DNA from: Brevundimonas pishanensis
Lineage (GTDB): Bacteria > Pseudomonadota > Alphaproteobacteria > Caulobacterales > Caulobacteraceae
Reading direction: 5' to 3'
DNA length: 64,000 bases
NCBI RefSeq assembly: GCF_022750635.1
Contig: NZ_JAJKBG010000001.1
Location: forward strand, 1-64,000
Shown here: positions 10,746 to 19,704 of the stretch, one piece after another
Layout: every line of letters starts with the position of its first letter
How positions within the stretch are numbered: the first letter of the stretch is position 1
The notes under the pieces: model-generated
Databases searched by the model: none
The model's input: only the letters and a program-made list of their open reading frames with translations
What the model was told of the DNA's origin: nothing
Made by a program: the position numbers and the translations under genes

Positions 10746-11912
10746 ATGTCTGATCAAGCTGAAATCCGCTTCCTAGAGCCGCTGGATCAGACGCGCTCGA
10801 CCAAGCGCAAGTCGCGCTGGTGGCAGAAACCCGTTGTGGTGGCTGGCATCATTGTGGTCGTGCTGCCGACGCTGGCGTCTGCGGTCTACAATCTCGCCAT
10901 CGCGTCGCCGCGCTATGTGTCCGAGACCCGTTTCGTTGTGCGCCGCGCTGGCCAGTCCGGACCGAACGCGCTGGGCCTTTCGCTGGCCAGCGTGGGTCTG
11001 TCGCCCACCCCGACCGACGCCTTTATCGTCCACGAGTTCACTCGCTCGCGGGCCAGCGTCGACTTCCTGAAAAAGCGCCACAACCTGTCGAACATCTTCA
11101 TGTCGACACAGGCCGATCCGCTGTCGCGGGCTGTCCGCCCCTGGCAGAAGGGTACGGGCGAAGACCTGTACAAGGGCATCCAGCGCTTCGTGACGGTGGG
11201 CTATGATTCCACCACCGGCATCAGCACCCTGCGCGTCGAGGCCTTCACGCCCAAGGACGCGCAAGCGGTCGCCCAAAGCCTGCTGACCGGTGGCGAAGAG
11301 ATCGTCAACGGCATCAATGCCCGCTCGTCGCAAGCCGCCATTGATGAAGCCGAGCGCACCGTCCGCGAGGCGACCGAACGCGTCAAAGCCACCCAGAACG
11401 CTGTGACCAGCTTCCGTAACCGCGAGCAGATCGTCGATCCGGAACACATGGCCAAGGCCAGTGCCGAGCTTCTGGGCGGTCTGATGGGTGAACTGGCGAC
11501 GCTGGAGGCTGAGCGCCGCCAGATCGCACGCGACACGCCGCAAAGCCCGCTGCTGCAGCCGCTGGACCGTCGCATCGAATCCTACCGCCAGCAGATCGCC
11601 GAAGAGCGCGTCAAGATTGCCGGCACCTCGACCTCGTTGGCCCCCAAGATCGCCTCCTATGAGGAACTGGTCTTCCAGCGTGACGTCGCCACCCGCACCC
11701 TGACCGCCGCAAATCAGGCGCTGGAGACGGCGCGTGTGGATGCCCGTCGCCAGTTGCTGTTCCTTGACCGCGTCGTCGAGCCGAACCTGCCGGATGCTTC
11801 GACCCAGCCGCGTCGTCTGATGAACATCTTGACGGTATTCGCTTCGTGCCTGCTCATCTTCGCCTGTGGCTCCCTGATGTGGGCAGGCGTGCGCGAGCAC
11901 CGCAACGAATGA
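10746..11912 (+). CDS. kpsE: Capsule export inner-membrane/periplasmic adaptor (KpsE/BexC-like PCP)
   Basis: A 388-aa polysaccharide co-polymerase-type protein. It has one transmembrane helix near residues 28-48 after a basic N terminus, and a large periplasmic domain starting ASPRYVSETRFVVRR, a family hallmark. Coiled coils span roughly residues 195-335, and a second transmembrane helix (about 362-382) precedes a short cytoplasmic tail. KpsE/BexC proteins bridge the ABC transporter and the outer-membrane channel. It starts 3 nt after kpsM. The placement of kpsE between kpsM and kpsT differs from the split E. coli group 2 arrangement. Confidence 0.92.
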   Translation: MSDQAEIRFLEPLDQTRSTKRKSRWWQKPVVVAGIIVVVLPTLASAVYNLAIASPRYVSETRFVVRRAGQSGPNALGLSLASVGLSPTPTDAFIVHEFTRSRASVDFLKKRHNLSNIFMSTQADPLSRAVRPWQKGTGEDLYKGIQRFVTVGYDSTTGISTLRVEAFTPKDAQAVAQSLLTGGEEIVNGINARSSQAAIDEAERTVREATERVKATQNAVTSFRNREQIVDPEHMAKASAELLGGLMGELATLEAERRQIARDTPQSPLLQPLDRRIESYRQQIAEERVKIAGTSTSLAPKIASYEELVFQRDVATRTLTAANQALETARVDARRQLLFLDRVVEPNLPDASTQPRRLMNILTVFASCLLIFACGSLMWAGVREHRNE

Positions 11913-12595
11913 TGTCGGATACCTTGCAGGAAACCCCGGAACGGCTGGCGCTTGATGTGCGCCAGTTGGCCAAGACCTATCCCAATGGTCACAAGGTTTT
12001 CGACGAACTCAGCTTCTCGCTGCGCCCCAAGGACCGCCTCGCTCTTTTGGGCCGCAACGGTCAGGGCAAGTCGACGCTTATCAAAATGCTCGGAGGCGCG
12101 CTGATGCCGACCTCCGGCTCCATCAACTGGGGCTGCACAGCGTCATGGCCTATCGGCTTCGGGGGCGGCTTTCAGGGCAGTTTGTCGGGGCACGACAACA
12201 TTCGCTTCCTCGCCCGCCTGTACAACAAGGACATCGAGGAGACGCTTCACCGCGTCGACTCCTTTGCCGAGCTGGGCGAAAAGCTGAAGCTGCCTGTGCG
12301 GCACTATTCGTCGGGTATGCGTGCGCGACTGGCGTTCGGCCTGTCTCTGGCGATCGAGTTCGACTGCTACCTGATCGACGAACTGGTCGCCGTGGGCGAC
12401 AGCCGTTTCCAGCGTAAATGTCAGGTCGAACTGTTCGAGCGCCGTCAGGAACGCACCTTCATCATTGCATCACACGACATGCACCTGATCACCTCGCTGT
12501 GCGATCGCGCGCTGATTATCGAGAGCGGCAAGGCCAAGATGTTCGACGACATCGAGGAAGCCGTAGACGTCTATAGTTGGCTGAGAGCCGCTTAA
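11909..12595 (+). CDS. kpsT: Capsule polysaccharide ABC exporter, ATPase (KpsT-like)
   Basis: A 228-aa ABC ATPase with Walker A LLGRNGQGKSTLIK (residues about 47-60), signature HYSSGMRARLAFG (SSGM in place of the canonical SGGQ, as in KpsT/Wzt enzymes), Walker B FDCYLIDE and switch His in IIASHD. It energises glycan export with KpsM. There is no C-terminal carbohydrate-binding extension, so export probably does not need terminal-residue recognition as in Wzt. ATG at 11909 overlaps the kpsE stop (ATGA), and its own stop overlaps the next ATG (TAATG). Confidence 0.92.
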   Translation: MMSDTLQETPERLALDVRQLAKTYPNGHKVFDELSFSLRPKDRLALLGRNGQGKSTLIKMLGGALMPTSGSINWGCTASWPIGFGGGFQGSLSGHDNIRFLARLYNKDIEETLHRVDSFAELGEKLKLPVRHYSSGMRARLAFGLSLAIEFDCYLIDELVAVGDSRFQRKCQVELFERRQERTFIIASHDMHLITSLCDRALIIESGKAKMFDDIEEAVDVYSWLRAA

Positions 12596-13449
12596 TGCCC
12601 CCCCTTGGCCCCCTTGTATTCGTCCCGTTTTCGCTCGAGTCGCATGCGGTTATCGCCCGCCTGCAACAGATGGCGGCCGATCAGGGCAAAACGCTGGAAG
12701 TCACCTATGACAAGGTGACCGACGAGCGGATTGCCAATCTGACGTCCGACATCACGGTCTTTCACGACATAGAATTCGGCCAGTTCACTCAGGGTGGAGC
12801 CCGTTGGACGGTCGTGCCGGCCTCTTCGCTGGCGAGTTACCTCGGCTTCCACCGCGCCATGCAGCCCGACCAGCCTGAGTACTGGGTGCGCAGCCATGCG
12901 TCCGGCGCAGCCATGGGCGTGGCGTGGCTGGAGGCGAGCGGCGCGCAGGTTCTGCGCTTTGCCGACGTCCCCGCGGGGGACACGAGTTCCGTTTCGCCGG
13001 AATCGGTAAAGCTGCTGTCGGATATCTTTGCCGAGTGGCCCATTCCGCGCGGCAAGAGTTGGGACTGGCGCGACGCCTTCATCGCAAGCTCGCCGGAATA
13101 CAAAGCCGATCAGGACGGTTGGGTGGACCTGACCGGACGGGCCCGTCACATCCTTACCGGCCCCTATATCTTCCTGCCCGCAGGCATCTGGAACGTCGTG
13201 ATGGACTTCGAGGTCGACGTCGAGACAGGTGTACCGCGTTTTGCGTTCCAACTGGGTGGAGCGGCGCTGGAGAAGACGCTGTTCACCACCCTGATCCGCA
13301 AGTCGGGCCGCTATCAGGTCAGCCTGGATGCCAAGCTGGATCGTCCCGATGCGGCTCACTGCATGGTGGCGACCGATGCCGCGCAACTGCAGGGCTTCCT
13401 GCGCCTTGGTAATCTGAAGCTGACCTACGTTTCGCCGTTGGAAGGCTAA
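12595..13449 (+). CDS. Unrecognised polysaccharide-locus protein with C-terminal beta-sandwich-like module
   Basis: A 284-aa protein translationally coupled to kpsT (TAATG), hence part of the export operon. Residues 1-140 look like an alpha/beta domain: FVPFSLESHAVIARLQQMAA, then TVFHDIEFGQF. Residues about 175-280 form a beta-rich module with LTGPYIFLPAGIWNVVMDFE, which resembles the GPY-x-x-LPGGY element of the 16867-17688 protein. No signal peptide or membrane helix is seen, so it is probably cytoplasmic. I recognise no family. Its place right after the ABC ATPase suggests a role in chain termination, capping or handing polymer to the exporter, which is inference only. Confidence 0.75.
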   Translation: MPPLGPLVFVPFSLESHAVIARLQQMAADQGKTLEVTYDKVTDERIANLTSDITVFHDIEFGQFTQGGARWTVVPASSLASYLGFHRAMQPDQPEYWVRSHASGAAMGVAWLEASGAQVLRFADVPAGDTSSVSPESVKLLSDIFAEWPIPRGKSWDWRDAFIASSPEYKADQDGWVDLTGRARHILTGPYIFLPAGIWNVVMDFEVDVETGVPRFAFQLGGAALEKTLFTTLIRKSGRYQVSLDAKLDRPDAAHCMVATDAAQLQGFLRLGNLKLTYVSPLEG

Positions 13450-13461
13450 CGCCTGCGGAGG

Positions 13462-14175
13462 CTAGTTACCGGTCAGACGGGCGTAGGGGCGATCCATATC
13501 GGTTGCCGGTGACGGGATATTGCCCAGAGGGGACGAAGCGCGTTCGACCAGGAAATGGTCGATATGCATGCGATCTTCGTTCATCAGCCCGTAAAGGGCG
13601 GCCTCTGACGCCAGATCGCCCTTCCACGTCCGATATGACGGTCCGTACATGGACTGCAGCATGATGAGCGCCCGCTGCGCTAGGGCCGCAGAATAAATGA
13701 CAGCTGGGCTTGCAGGCAGCACCGCGGTCGGGGCGGCAAAGCCACTGACAATCGCGGCGCGGGCACGCTGAAGGGCGTCCTCGGCCCCATAGGTGCCAAA
13801 GTATGCCGCCCGCCCCTGCCGGAACAACTGATACGGCTTCACGGTCCACGGGAAAACCTGACCGCGCTCCAGCACGATATAGAACCGCTCGCTGGCCAAG
13901 GCCCCGAGCGCTAGATGGCCGTCCTTCGCGGCAACCGTTATCTCGGGCCGGACACCGATTTCCAGATCACCGCCAAGGGCCTCGATGCCCTCGGGTGCGG
14001 GGAAACCCAGCGTAGCCCTGAGGTTGTGCCCGCCCACTTGCGCGGCGCGCAGAGAAGCAAGGGTGACCTCGAGGCTGACCGACGGGTCTACCCCGTTGTC
14101 ACCCTCGATGATCAGAACCTCGAGGACGGGGACCGCCTCAGCGGGCATCAGCCTGCCCTGCTGCGGCGTAAACAT
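13462..14175 (-). CDS. Hypothetical protein of the polysaccharide locus
   Basis: About 237 aa if translation starts at ATG 14175; a start at ATG 14148 would shorten the overlap with the upstream glycosyltransferase gene from 38 to 11 nt. The N-terminal VLEVLIIEGDNGVDPSVSLEVTLASLRAA segment (positions 14130 downwards) resembles the first strand and helix of a nucleotide-sugar-binding fold, but no DxD or other diagnostic motif follows. A later helical part (ALAQRALIMLQSMYGPSYRTW) is unassigned. It is the last gene of the minus-strand subcluster and converges on the kps operon with a 12-nt gap. Confidence 0.65.
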   Translation of the reverse strand: MFTPQQGRLMPAEAVPVLEVLIIEGDNGVDPSVSLEVTLASLRAAQVGGHNLRATLGFPAPEGIEALGGDLEIGVRPEITVAAKDGHLALGALASERFYIVLERGQVFPWTVKPYQLFRQGRAAYFGTYGAEDALQRARAAIVSGFAAPTAVLPASPAVIYSAALAQRALIMLQSMYGPSYRTWKGDLASEAALYGLMNEDRMHIDHFLVERASSPLGNIPSPATDMDRPYARLTGN

Positions 14176-16864
14176 GTCCGACAATCCGCCGCCATTCTGC
14201 GTTGAAGCGCTCCTGGCCCGACACGCTCTCATAAGCCTCAAGGCCGACGGCCTTCATAGCTTCGCGCGCCTTGGTACTGTTGAGCAGGCGGATAATCTCG
14301 GCGGCGAACTCCGGACCGCTGTCAAACGTGGGGATGCGCTCAACAGCCTCGCTTTCAAGGCCACGCATCGCCACCGAAGTCGCCACGAATGCGGCACCTT
14401 CCTCGAAGGTTTCCAGCGTCTTGATGGAGATACCCGTTCCACGGCGATCCGGCAGGATGGACACCTTGCTCAATGCACGAATGGTCGTCAGGTCATTGAC
14501 GAAGCCTGCATAGAATACGCCCTCCAAACCGGCGAACGATTCATACAGCTTGTCGCTAAGACGGCCGGTGATGACCAGCCGTTTGCCCAGTCGCTTCAGG
14601 TGCGGCTTGTACACCTCGTTCATGAACCAGTGGGCGGACTCGACGTTGGCGGGGTGTGAGTCCCCCGCCAGCAGCAGATCGAAAGTGTCAATGCCCTGAT
14701 ACCACTCGCTCCAGCCTTCGCTGGCCACCATGTCGCTGATGCGTTTCATCGCGGGGTTTGGCTTGCGGGACGGGATGTAGGGCACCAGAAGGGCCGATTC
14801 CTTGGCCGACAGGCTGATAATGCGGTGCTCTTCGGGCGCGACGTTGATGACGTAATCGAAGGTACCGATTTCCGCCATCTCGTCTCGTAGCAGTCCGGCA
14901 AGACCGGCCGGCATTTCGTCACGGGCATCCACCAGCGGCCATTTGGCCATCTGGTAGGACTGGATGTCGTGGGTCTCGAGGATCTTTGGACCGCCGCAAT
15001 AGCGTTTGGCCCAGCCGCTGTGGAAGACGTGGTTCACAACAGTGAGGTTAGCGTTCTTGCAGGCCGTCAGCAGGTGCGGTTCAACGATGTCCGCCGCCGC
15101 GATGCGTGCCTGCTGCTGGTAGAAAGGCGTCAGCTTCAGGAAGTCGTTGCTGTCTTCCAGCTGCTCCATACGCTCCGGAGAGACGAACATGATGCGCTGG
15201 ACATTGCCGCGGGTATAGACCGAGTTTTCGCGCAGCAGGGTCCACAGATAATCCATGCTGGCATCGGCGCGGACGGCCTTGTCGAACATGAAGGTCTGGA
15301 TGACGAAATAGCCCGCATTCACGAAAAAGCGGATCTGCGCCTCCATTGCGAACGAACTGCCGCAACGTCCCCATGCCGGCATGACGACCACAACCACCTT
15401 CGGATGATCGTCGCCGACCACCGCAGGCACAGTCTGGCCGGCAATGACGCGCTGGACGACATCGGTCGCAAAGCGGCGACGGGCTTCGGCCATTGTGGCG
15501 TTCGTCCGATCGGCGGCCTGTGGCGAGATGCGCGACTTCCAGACGCTGTAGATCATGCCCGGAAGTTCCGAGACATGCTGGAAGATCGTTACGTCGGCAT
15601 AGTCCTGTGTGCGGGCCATGGTGGTGTCGGCGGGCACCAGGCAAGGCACACCGATAACCGAGCAGTCGTGCAAGACCGCACTCACGCGTTTTGCGTAGTG
15701 CTCGGCCACATAGCTCAGCACCACCAGATCGGCATCGGCCAGGGCGCGGATGTAGTCGTCGTTATCGTCGGTATCGACGAAGGTGACCTCGTCACCCAGC
15801 ACTGCCGCGATATCGCGAAGAGGCCGGATCGCATTCTGGTGATAGATGACCCGCAGGTCCATCTCCACACCCTGCCCTCGCATCAGGGCAATCGACGCCT
15901 TCAGGGCCTCGCAAGCTTCGGGCTTGAGGTCCACTGCACGGGCTACGACCTTGAAGGGACGATCTTTAAGAGCCGGACCGGAGCGATTTTCTCGCAGGCG
16001 CTGCTCGGCCTCCTCGCCGCCGATGGCCTTCATGACCACCGGCAAGTTGGCCAGACCTTCGAACAGGCCGCACGGCACGCCGAACAGGTCCTCGCATTCC
16101 TCGGCCAGCTCGGGGCTGGTCGCGAGAAGATAGTTGTTCTTGAACGGCGAACCCGACTTCAGGCGCTGGGCCATGCTGTCGAAGTGCGAATAGGAGTAGT
16201 AGCGATCCAGGAAGGTGCGTGCGTCCGACGCCTCGGCACCGAAGTGGAAAAGGTAGTGGGCCTCGGCCTCTACAACCTTGTCGATACCCAGACGCAGACG
16301 GGCTTCGGACAGGCTCTCCATCATGCCGGGCGTGACCGTATGGAAGAACAGGCGGTCGCCTGCACCTAGATCCAGTTCCTGGATCAATCCGGCCAAGGCC
16401 TCGGCATAGTCATCGTGGTTGAACGGATCGGCAATGACGCGGCGCTTTTCCGATTCCAGAGCCGCGCGTGCAGCCTCGCGCTTGATCGCCTTCAGACGTC
16501 GGTCGCCAAGCTCGACCGAAGCCCGGTCGTTACGATCCCAAGCCAGTTTGATGTCATGCTCTACGCGGTTGATCTTGCGCGTGTAGCGCTGTGCCAGGGC
16601 GCGCTCGGCGGCGTTATCGCGGCTCAGGTTATGGCGCGTCACCACCTTGTCGTGCTGGTAGAAACCGTGCGTGAAAATGCGGTGCTCGATGATCTCGGGA
16701 TGCAGGGCCGAGATGCTGGGGGAGTTGCGAGCAGAAGCCAGATGGAACTCGTAACCATTCGCCCCAGCCGAAGCCGCAAAGGCGACCGCATACTGCCATT
16801 TGTCGCCTGTGGTGCCGTCAAAGCTGGGGTCGACCAACACGAAGCGTGGTTTGCGAGCAGCCAT
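14138..16864 (-). CDS. Large two-module glycosyltransferase (GT-B, C-terminal GT4-like)
   Basis: A 908-aa protein with two GT-B-like units. Residues about 1-480 look like a complete first unit: a nucleotide-sugar-type C-terminal half with FKVVARAVDLKPEACEALKA and LADADLVVLSYVAEHYAKRV. Residues about 490-905 form a second unit: VVVVVMPAWGRCGSSFAMEA, FDYVINVAPEEH, FDLLLAGDSHPANVESAHW, and a donor-site ILPDRRGTGISIKTLETFEEG of the type seen in the GT4 gene at 23752. ATG at 16864 follows AAGGATAG at a reasonable distance. Such double-headed enzymes often add alternating sugars in a repeat unit. Activity and specificity are unknown. Confidence 0.78.
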   Translation of the reverse strand: MAARKPRFVLVDPSFDGTTGDKWQYAVAFAASAGANGYEFHLASARNSPSISALHPEIIEHRIFTHGFYQHDKVVTRHNLSRDNAAERALAQRYTRKINRVEHDIKLAWDRNDRASVELGDRRLKAIKREAARAALESEKRRVIADPFNHDDYAEALAGLIQELDLGAGDRLFFHTVTPGMMESLSEARLRLGIDKVVEAEAHYLFHFGAEASDARTFLDRYYSYSHFDSMAQRLKSGSPFKNNYLLATSPELAEECEDLFGVPCGLFEGLANLPVVMKAIGGEEAEQRLRENRSGPALKDRPFKVVARAVDLKPEACEALKASIALMRGQGVEMDLRVIYHQNAIRPLRDIAAVLGDEVTFVDTDDNDDYIRALADADLVVLSYVAEHYAKRVSAVLHDCSVIGVPCLVPADTTMARTQDYADVTIFQHVSELPGMIYSVWKSRISPQAADRTNATMAEARRRFATDVVQRVIAGQTVPAVVGDDHPKVVVVVMPAWGRCGSSFAMEAQIRFFVNAGYFVIQTFMFDKAVRADASMDYLWTLLRENSVYTRGNVQRIMFVSPERMEQLEDSNDFLKLTPFYQQQARIAAADIVEPHLLTACKNANLTVVNHVFHSGWAKRYCGGPKILETHDIQSYQMAKWPLVDARDEMPAGLAGLLRDEMAEIGTFDYVINVAPEEHRIISLSAKESALLVPYIPSRKPNPAMKRISDMVASEGWSEWYQGIDTFDLLLAGDSHPANVESAHWFMNEVYKPHLKRLGKRLVITGRLSDKLYESFAGLEGVFYAGFVNDLTTIRALSKVSILPDRRGTGISIKTLETFEEGAAFVATSVAMRGLESEAVERIPTFDSGPEFAAEIIRLLNSTKAREAMKAVGLEAYESVSGQERFNAEWRRIVGHVYAAAGQADAR

Positions 16865-16866
16865 AA

Positions 16867-17688
16867 TCAATTGCTATCCTTGGACTGGATGTCGAAGCCA
16901 ATGATTTTGAAGGGTTTGTGCGAGCGCTGAACCACGCGCAGCTCGACCTGATGTCCGGCCAGTTCCATAGGCCAGTCGAACACCACCGTTGCCGTGTATC
17001 GACCATCCGGCGTCAATTGCAGTCGGGCCTCGCCAAAGCTCTTGTCGACGGACGGACAATAGACATCAAAGCCCGCATCCATCTTCGCGCCTGACTTATC
17101 AGCAACGTTCTCGGCCAACAGTGTCAAACTGTAACCGCCCGGCAGAAGCTTCTTGTAGGGGCCGTAAAGCGCCGTTTGCTGGCTACCGCGATCCAGCTTG
17201 CTGACGATCACGCCGTCGCCCGCCTCCTGCGCGATACCGCGACGGATTTTGAACCCCTGAAGCGTCAGCGGGCCGCGAATGGTACCGGGTTCCAGATAGT
17301 CGCTCAGGACGCCCGGCAGCGGGATGTTGGCGTAGCCGCCCTTGACCTGAAGCGCCTTTTTAAACCCGTCCAAAATGACGTCATCGTCAGGACCGTCCTG
17401 CGCGATGTGGATACCCAGACCTTCAACGCCCGCCGTTTGCGCCGAAAGGCGCGCATAGATTCGGTCGATACGGGTCTCGTAATAGTCCACCAGCGCTTGC
17501 TGGCGCACCGCCGACATCTGCTGCTCGGCCTTTAGGATCGCCAGATCTTGCGCGATGGCGTCATAGCCGGCTTCCAACTGGCGCACGCGGCCATTCAGGT
17601 CCTTCGGACGACGGGCTTCCAACTCCTGTTTGATGAAGTTGAGCGTCTTGTTCCGGAACCGTGCGATCTTTCGCTTTGCCGCCTTCAT
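16867..17688 (-). CDS. Unrecognised protein: N-terminal coiled coil plus C-terminal beta module
   Basis: A 273-aa protein with a strongly basic N terminus (KAAKRKIARFRNKTLNFIKQ) and a heptad-rich coiled coil over about residues 30-85. A beta-rich domain covers about residues 135-268 with ALYGPYKKLLPGGYSLTLLA, similar in pattern to the GPY element of the kpsT-linked protein at 12595. No catalytic motif or membrane segment is seen. It sits between two glycosyltransferase genes, coupled upstream by ATGA overlap and 2 nt from the downstream ATG, so the three are made together. I infer a scaffold or carbohydrate-binding partner for the two enzymes. Confidence 0.7.
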   Translation of the reverse strand: MKAAKRKIARFRNKTLNFIKQELEARRPKDLNGRVRQLEAGYDAIAQDLAILKAEQQMSAVRQQALVDYYETRIDRIYARLSAQTAGVEGLGIHIAQDGPDDDVILDGFKKALQVKGGYANIPLPGVLSDYLEPGTIRGPLTLQGFKIRRGIAQEAGDGVIVSKLDRGSQQTALYGPYKKLLPGGYSLTLLAENVADKSGAKMDAGFDVYCPSVDKSFGEARLQLTPDGRYTATVVFDWPMELAGHQVELRVVQRSHKPFKIIGFDIQSKDSN

Positions 17689-18935
17689 AGGGTCTCCTGG
17701 GAGTCGGCGCGAACCAGTCGCGCTAGCAGTGTTTCAATGGGGGCCACCGACGCTACAGCCGTCTCTACAGCCGTCGCGGGTTCGCGCAGGGCGTCCACGA
17801 CAGCGTCAGCAATGTCCCACGTCTCGTAAGGTTCAGCCACATTGATAAAACGCCAGATGCCGGTGGCCTCGCGGAAGGCCTGATAGCGGCTGGCGACAAC
17901 GCGGATGTTATGGGTCTGGGCCGAAACCAGCGTGCCGCTGGTCTCGCCACATGACGGATATCTCAGGTTAAAGATCAGATCGGATTCGCGGATATAGCGC
18001 TCGAACTCGTCTTGCGGCGGATAGTCGACGAACTCGACATGATCACGCAGCCCCAGACGTTCGGCCATTTCAACCACATCATAGTCCGGCACCGGCGGGC
18101 GCTTGCCTACAATGCGCAGCTTCACGCGTGCGCGCTCTTTAGCGTTCATGCGATCCAGAGCCAGTGTGACACCCTTTAGGACGCTCGCCACCCGCTTGGG
18201 CGGAGTGACCCAACCGAACACGCCGATGTTGAAGCTGTTGCCGGTGCGCTTGGACGGCGACGTACCGGCAGGATCGTGGTCATGCTTTTCGCGCGGGTGG
18301 GCGCAAACGCGGATGGCCTGACAGCGAGCGTTCGAAAAGTCGTTTTCGTAGAGGACACGGTTGGCCCCATAAACACTGTGGGTCCAGATCTCGTCCGCCT
18401 TTGCCAAAGCATTGCCCATGCAGTGCACGCCGAACGGTATCGCCTCCGGCAACCAGCCGTTCACATAGCCGCGCACCACCGAAGACGCCGAATGTCCCAA
18501 TTGCGAGCGCATCACGCCCGAGACCGCTTCCAGCGAAAATTCCGGCTCGCCCGTTCGCAGCATGTGTTCGTGAACCATGAACATCGAGGGGTCGTGCAGG
18601 ACGCAAATGATTCGCCCCACAGCCTCCGCCGACTGTCTGGCGAGCAGTCGATGGGCGAAAACGTGCTTGTCGTTGTTGGCTAGAAAATAGACGCGGGTCG
18701 TATCGGCTGCCGGGTCGTCAGCCACCTCGGACCAGTCGACCACCTTGATGCCGTGCAGTTCGTCAGGGAAGCGCGAAGTGTGCCCGTCGCGTTGCCAAGC
18801 CTTTGAATCCGTAACGATACGTATATCAACGATATCCCGAACCGACGTATCCAGATTACGGATCAAGAGGTCAAAATAGGAGGCCGTCCCCGTAATGATC
18901 GGGGGTATCGGAGTCACGAATTCGAGGGTCGGCAT
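17685..18935 (-). CDS. GT4 family glycosyltransferase
   Basis: A 416-aa GT-B enzyme, first gene of the minus-strand subcluster. The N terminus MPTLEFVTPIPPIITGTASY has the usual glycine-rich acceptor loop. The C-terminal half contains FNIGVFGWVTPPKRVASVLKG, VEFVDYPPQDEFERYIRESD, and NLRYPSCGETSGTLV in place of the canonical EX7E region. ATG at 18935 gives the family-like start, and GGATG lies close upstream; the frame reaches 18995 but with an atypical leader. The stop overlaps the start of the coiled-coil protein gene (ATGA). The donor sugar is unknown. Confidence 0.87.
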   Translation of the reverse strand: MPTLEFVTPIPPIITGTASYFDLLIRNLDTSVRDIVDIRIVTDSKAWQRDGHTSRFPDELHGIKVVDWSEVADDPAADTTRVYFLANNDKHVFAHRLLARQSAEAVGRIICVLHDPSMFMVHEHMLRTGEPEFSLEAVSGVMRSQLGHSASSVVRGYVNGWLPEAIPFGVHCMGNALAKADEIWTHSVYGANRVLYENDFSNARCQAIRVCAHPREKHDHDPAGTSPSKRTGNSFNIGVFGWVTPPKRVASVLKGVTLALDRMNAKERARVKLRIVGKRPPVPDYDVVEMAERLGLRDHVEFVDYPPQDEFERYIRESDLIFNLRYPSCGETSGTLVSAQTHNIRVVASRYQAFREATGIWRFINVAEPYETWDIADAVVDALREPATAVETAVASVAPIETLLARLVRADSQETL

Positions 18936-19087
18936 CCAACATCCATAGGGTAAGGCGTCGTGTCGAGGAAGAACACTTGATCTCCTCGAGTTCATCTATA
19001 GACCATGATTAAACTTGGACCATATTGGAAAAATCCGGAGCCCCGTCAGAGCATGGCATGCGGGCTTCCGGCATAGGATTCAGAGAT

Positions 19088-19699
19088 ATGTTGCCTACTA
19101 TCGATAACGTCTTCTCGCCCTTGCAAGAGGATTTCGACGATGCTCGTCTTCTGCGACTGCGATGTGACAGCCAATCGCTGCATTTTTACGGCGACATCTC
19201 TTCCTTCATCTCACGCCGCATCAAAGGCTTCCTGACACTGAGCCTGCTAGATGTCGGTGCGCGCACCGGTATTGGCACAGCTTTGCTGCGTCTTTTGCAC
19301 CACCCGCTGGCGTTCACGTCGCTGAAGCTGGACCCTGTCACGGGGCTGGACCTGGACCCTGACCTGCCGCGTATCGCCGGTCAGGAATTCAAGGACATCC
19401 GCGCCGTCCAGATGGATATCTTCGATCTGGAACCGAACAGCTACGACATCGTTGTTTGCAGCCACACCATCGAGCATGTCCCGGACATGAAGAGCTTCAT
19501 TGCCCAGCTAGAAGTGATTGCCCGTCAGTACGTTGTGCTGGCTTGCCCGATCGACGAGAAGGAACCGCGCAGCGACGGCCATATCCGCACCATCACCCGC
19601 GAAGACTTGGCTGCGCTCGGCTACACCGATATCGAAGTCTATGATTCCTTCCACTTCCACAACGGTCAGGCAGGTATTGCCATGAAGGCCGTCGGCTAA
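19088..19699 (+). CDS. Class I SAM-dependent methyltransferase
   Basis: A 203-aa methyltransferase. Motif I is LLDVGARTGIGTALL (Gly-rich SAM loop, residues about 54-68), the acidic strand-2 region GLDLDPDLP follows, and the post-I/II region is DIVVCSHTIEHVPDM, which is typical of Methyltransf_11/23-type enzymes. The start at ATG 19088 fits the family. A TTG at 19025 would add 21 residues. The gene begins the plus-strand polysaccharide operon, divergent from the glycosyltransferase at 18935, and wcbI follows 5 nt later. O-methylation of a capsule sugar is the likely role (inference from context). Confidence 0.85.
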   Translation: MLPTIDNVFSPLQEDFDDARLLRLRCDSQSLHFYGDISSFISRRIKGFLTLSLLDVGARTGIGTALLRLLHHPLAFTSLKLDPVTGLDLDPDLPRIAGQEFKDIRAVQMDIFDLEPNSYDIVVCSHTIEHVPDMKSFIAQLEVIARQYVVLACPIDEKEPRSDGHIRTITREDLAALGYTDIEVYDSFHFHNGQAGIAMKAVG

Positions 19700-19704
19700 C
19701 GTTT

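Noticed and set aside
10773-11900. 375-codon minus-strand frame opposite kpsE
   Set aside because: No ribosome site or domain; kpsE fits the operon and has its membrane helices and coiled coils.
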